A stretch of DNA of 6,525 bases, taken from the NCBI GenBank assembly GCA_022706625.1, contig JAKJCD010000104.1, positions 1 through 6,525 on the forward strand, in the 5' to 3' direction. The DNA is from Bacillota bacterium. GTDB taxonomy: Bacteria > Bacillota > Clostridia > Peptostreptococcales > Anaerovoracaceae. The notes beneath the pieces are model-generated. The model saw only the letters and a list, made by a program, of their open reading frames with translations. It had not been told where the DNA came from and did not search any database. Made by a program: the position numbers and the translations under genes. Of this stretch, positions 5,103 through 6,525 are shown piece after piece. Position 1 is the first letter of the stretch. The number at the start of each line of letters is the position of its first letter.

Positions 5103-6525
5103 CTAAAAATGTAAATACCTGCCGAGTTCAGCGCATTTTTTTGTATAATATTTAAATATTTTATCATAAAAGCGAATAAAAAGTAAGAGAGCAAACAAAG
5201 TTGCTAAAGAGATAATATACCCAACCATTCCATATATTGTTATTCCATAGGTCAATTTCACCTTATGTTCCCCCGCAGGCAATTTGAGCGTAATAAGGTT
5301 TTCTCTCTGCCCTACTTCCAGTGGACTGCCGTCCACTTCAGCCTTCCATCGAGGCGCATAAGTTAAGCTGACGGTCATCTCTTCAGGCTTGTTGCTGAAA
5401 TAATCAAAAACTACACCCTTGTGATCCCATACGGCATTTATGACAGGAAACGGTTCCGGCCAGAAGTTCTTGGTTACATTATAGTATGTAAATAACTCTT
5501 CAAAAAAAGCTTTTACATCACTGGCGTTTCTCGGATAGTCAAATTCGTTTTTAGGCGCTCCCCAGTTTCTGACATAGGCGGCTTTAAGATACTGGCTCAA
5601 ATGCATTCCTATAAACAAAACTTCACCGTTCCCAACTTTTTTTGCCCCAATGACATCATTCTCCAGACGGCCCTCGTTCTGAATCAACTTATAGTAAACC
5701 TCATCTAACCCAAATAAAATTCTATTATAATCTATAGTTTTACTGCTGCTGATTTCATCTGCCGTATTGCCAATTTTTGATGCTTTTTGCCGAATCATTA
5801 CAGGGGAGTTTTCTTTCGGAAAATTAGAAACCGACACACCAAAAAGGCTGTCGCTTGACTCGCCGGAAGGTTCAATAATAATGATAATACCTTTGGATAG
5901 TAATTCTTTAATACGGTTTTCTGTTTTTTCTCTTTCGGCTACTGTATTTACAGAAGGCTCACAAAGATAGACCAATTTAAAACCGGATAGTTCTTCAAGC
6001 GAATAATCAATGATATTCTTGCGTTGGTCATAGACCAAATATGGGAATTCCATTGCAACTCCAGGTGCGCCAGGCCCAAGAATCAATGCATTCCTCAAAT
6101 CTAAGAGAAAGTATGACGAAGGAGAATTACTTATATAAAATCCGCTTCCGGAGCTGTCGTCTTTTATTTTAAAATCATATATTTCGTTCATAGCATCAGA
6201 AACTTTGTTATAGGCATCAAATAAAAACACGTATCTGACATTCCAGGATGCCAATGTTTTCGCAATGTAGTTATAATTACCGCTTCTATTTGCTACAACT
6301 TCATCCCAGATAAATCTATTGTGCAGCGTACCTTCTATATTGAACCCTTCGCCCAAATTAAAGCCATACTTAATCGGGAAATAAGTCATACCGCTATCAA
6401 AAGGGCCTATGAAAATATATCTTCCGTTTTCAAAATTCAATACCCTTTCCAAGAGCGAACTGAATAACCTTGCATAATCTTTCCCGTCTTTAACGCTATA
6501 TTCAGTGCGTAGCGGGTTCATATCG
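5103..6525 (-). CDS. C-terminal part of a large surface membrane protein, YfhO / PTPS-related (PF10131) type; truncated by window edge
   Basis: The frame is open to the right edge (GAT precedes the first Met at 6521), and there is no ribosome site, signal peptide or N-terminal helix, so the start lies outside the window. From Met 6521, 472 residues are visible. Residues about 30-140 resemble the extracytoplasmic region of PTPS-related/YfhO-like proteins (IEGTLHNRF, WNVRYVFL). Residues about 143-312 look like a Rossmann/GATase-like fold (LVYLCEPS; GNGEVLFIGMHLSQYL). A beta-sandwich at about 365-426 carries the YfhO-style motif YAPRWKAEVDG and LPAGEHKVKLTY. One membrane helix follows at about 428-450, with a basic tail on the cytoplasmic side, placing the domains outside the cell. 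Full-length relatives are multi-spanning and viewed as GT-C glycosyltransferases or glycan-assembly proteins. The stop is followed within 43 bp by the HD-GYP gene, so it is probably an upstream gene of the same operon. The architecture is fairly clear; the exact family and activity are inferred from remembered patterns. Confidence 0.7.
   Translation of the reverse strand, partial: DMNPLRTEYSVKDGKDYARLFSSLLERVLNFENGRYIFIGPFDSGMTYFPIKYGFNLGEGFNIEGTLHNRFIWDEVVANRSGNYNYIAKTLASWNVRYVFLFDAYNKVSDAMNEIYDFKIKDDSSGSGFYISNSPSSYFLLDLRNALILGPGAPGVAMEFPYLVYDQRKNIIDYSLEELSGFKLVYLCEPSVNTVAEREKTENRIKELLSKGIIIIIEPSGESSDSLFGVSVSNFPKENSPVMIRQKASKIGNTADEISSSKTIDYNRILFGLDEVYYKLIQNEGRLENDVIGAKKVGNGEVLFIGMHLSQYLKAAYVRNWGAPKNEFDYPRNASDVKAFFEELFTYYNVTKNFWPEPFPVINAVWDHKGVVFDYFSNKPEEMTVSLTYAPRWKAEVDGSPLEVGQRENLITLKLPAGEHKVKLTYGITIYGMVGYIISLATLFALLLFIRFYDKIFKYYTKKCAELGRYLHF

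Noticed and set aside
5147..5160. 14-bp AT-only palindrome AATATTTAAATATT
   Set aside because: It lies inside the coding end of the large membrane protein (Lys/Ile/Phe/Tyr codons) and is expected in AT-rich coding sequence; it has no GC-rich stem for a terminator.

Overview
The window looks like chromosomal DNA of a low-to-moderate GC Gram-positive bacterium, most likely a clostridium-type Firmicute. The reasons are strong GGAGG/GAGGTGA-type Shine-Dalgarno sites, use of GTG and TTG starts, a sigma-A-type promoter, and a GtrA + large YfhO-like membrane protein + c-di-GMP gene set. The exact genus cannot be told from the sequence.

Left side, plus strand: a factor-independent terminator (4-56) closes a gene lying to the left of the window. 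After about 160 bp in which I see no gene comes a good sigma-A promoter (220-248). It drives a compact two-gene unit: lgt (291-1055, prolipoprotein diacylglyceryl transferase) and ychF (1069-2160, Obg-family YchF/OLA1 NTPase), 13 bp apart. Both are complete, housekeeping, and carry intact signature residues.

Right side, minus strand, convergent with ychF: a tightly packed run of four genes read right to left. They are (i) the C-terminal part of a large surface membrane protein resembling the YfhO / 'PTPS-related' (PF10131) type, cut by the right edge; (ii) a membrane-anchored sensor with a degenerate GGDEF and an intact HD-GYP domain; (iii) a GtrA-family four-helix membrane protein; and (iv) a 6-pyruvoyl-tetrahydropterin-synthase/QueD-fold protein that keeps the zinc ligands but lacks the catalytic Cys and His. 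Genes ii/iii overlap by 4 bp, and the Shine-Dalgarno of iv spans the stop codon of iii, so the set looks translationally coupled.

Interpretation: GtrA-family flippases and YfhO-like GT-C proteins are two of the three parts of known lipid-linked 'three-component' surface glycosylation systems (the third is a CsbB/GtrB-type GT2 enzyme). Here they sit with a probable c-di-GMP phosphodiesterase and a PTPS-fold protein that seems unable to do normal pterin chemistry. This operon is the most unusual part of the window: a possible c-di-GMP-linked surface-glycan module with a repurposed PTPS protein. The functional linkage is inference from gene order. I see no tRNA, rRNA, CRISPR array, insertion sequence or phage gene.
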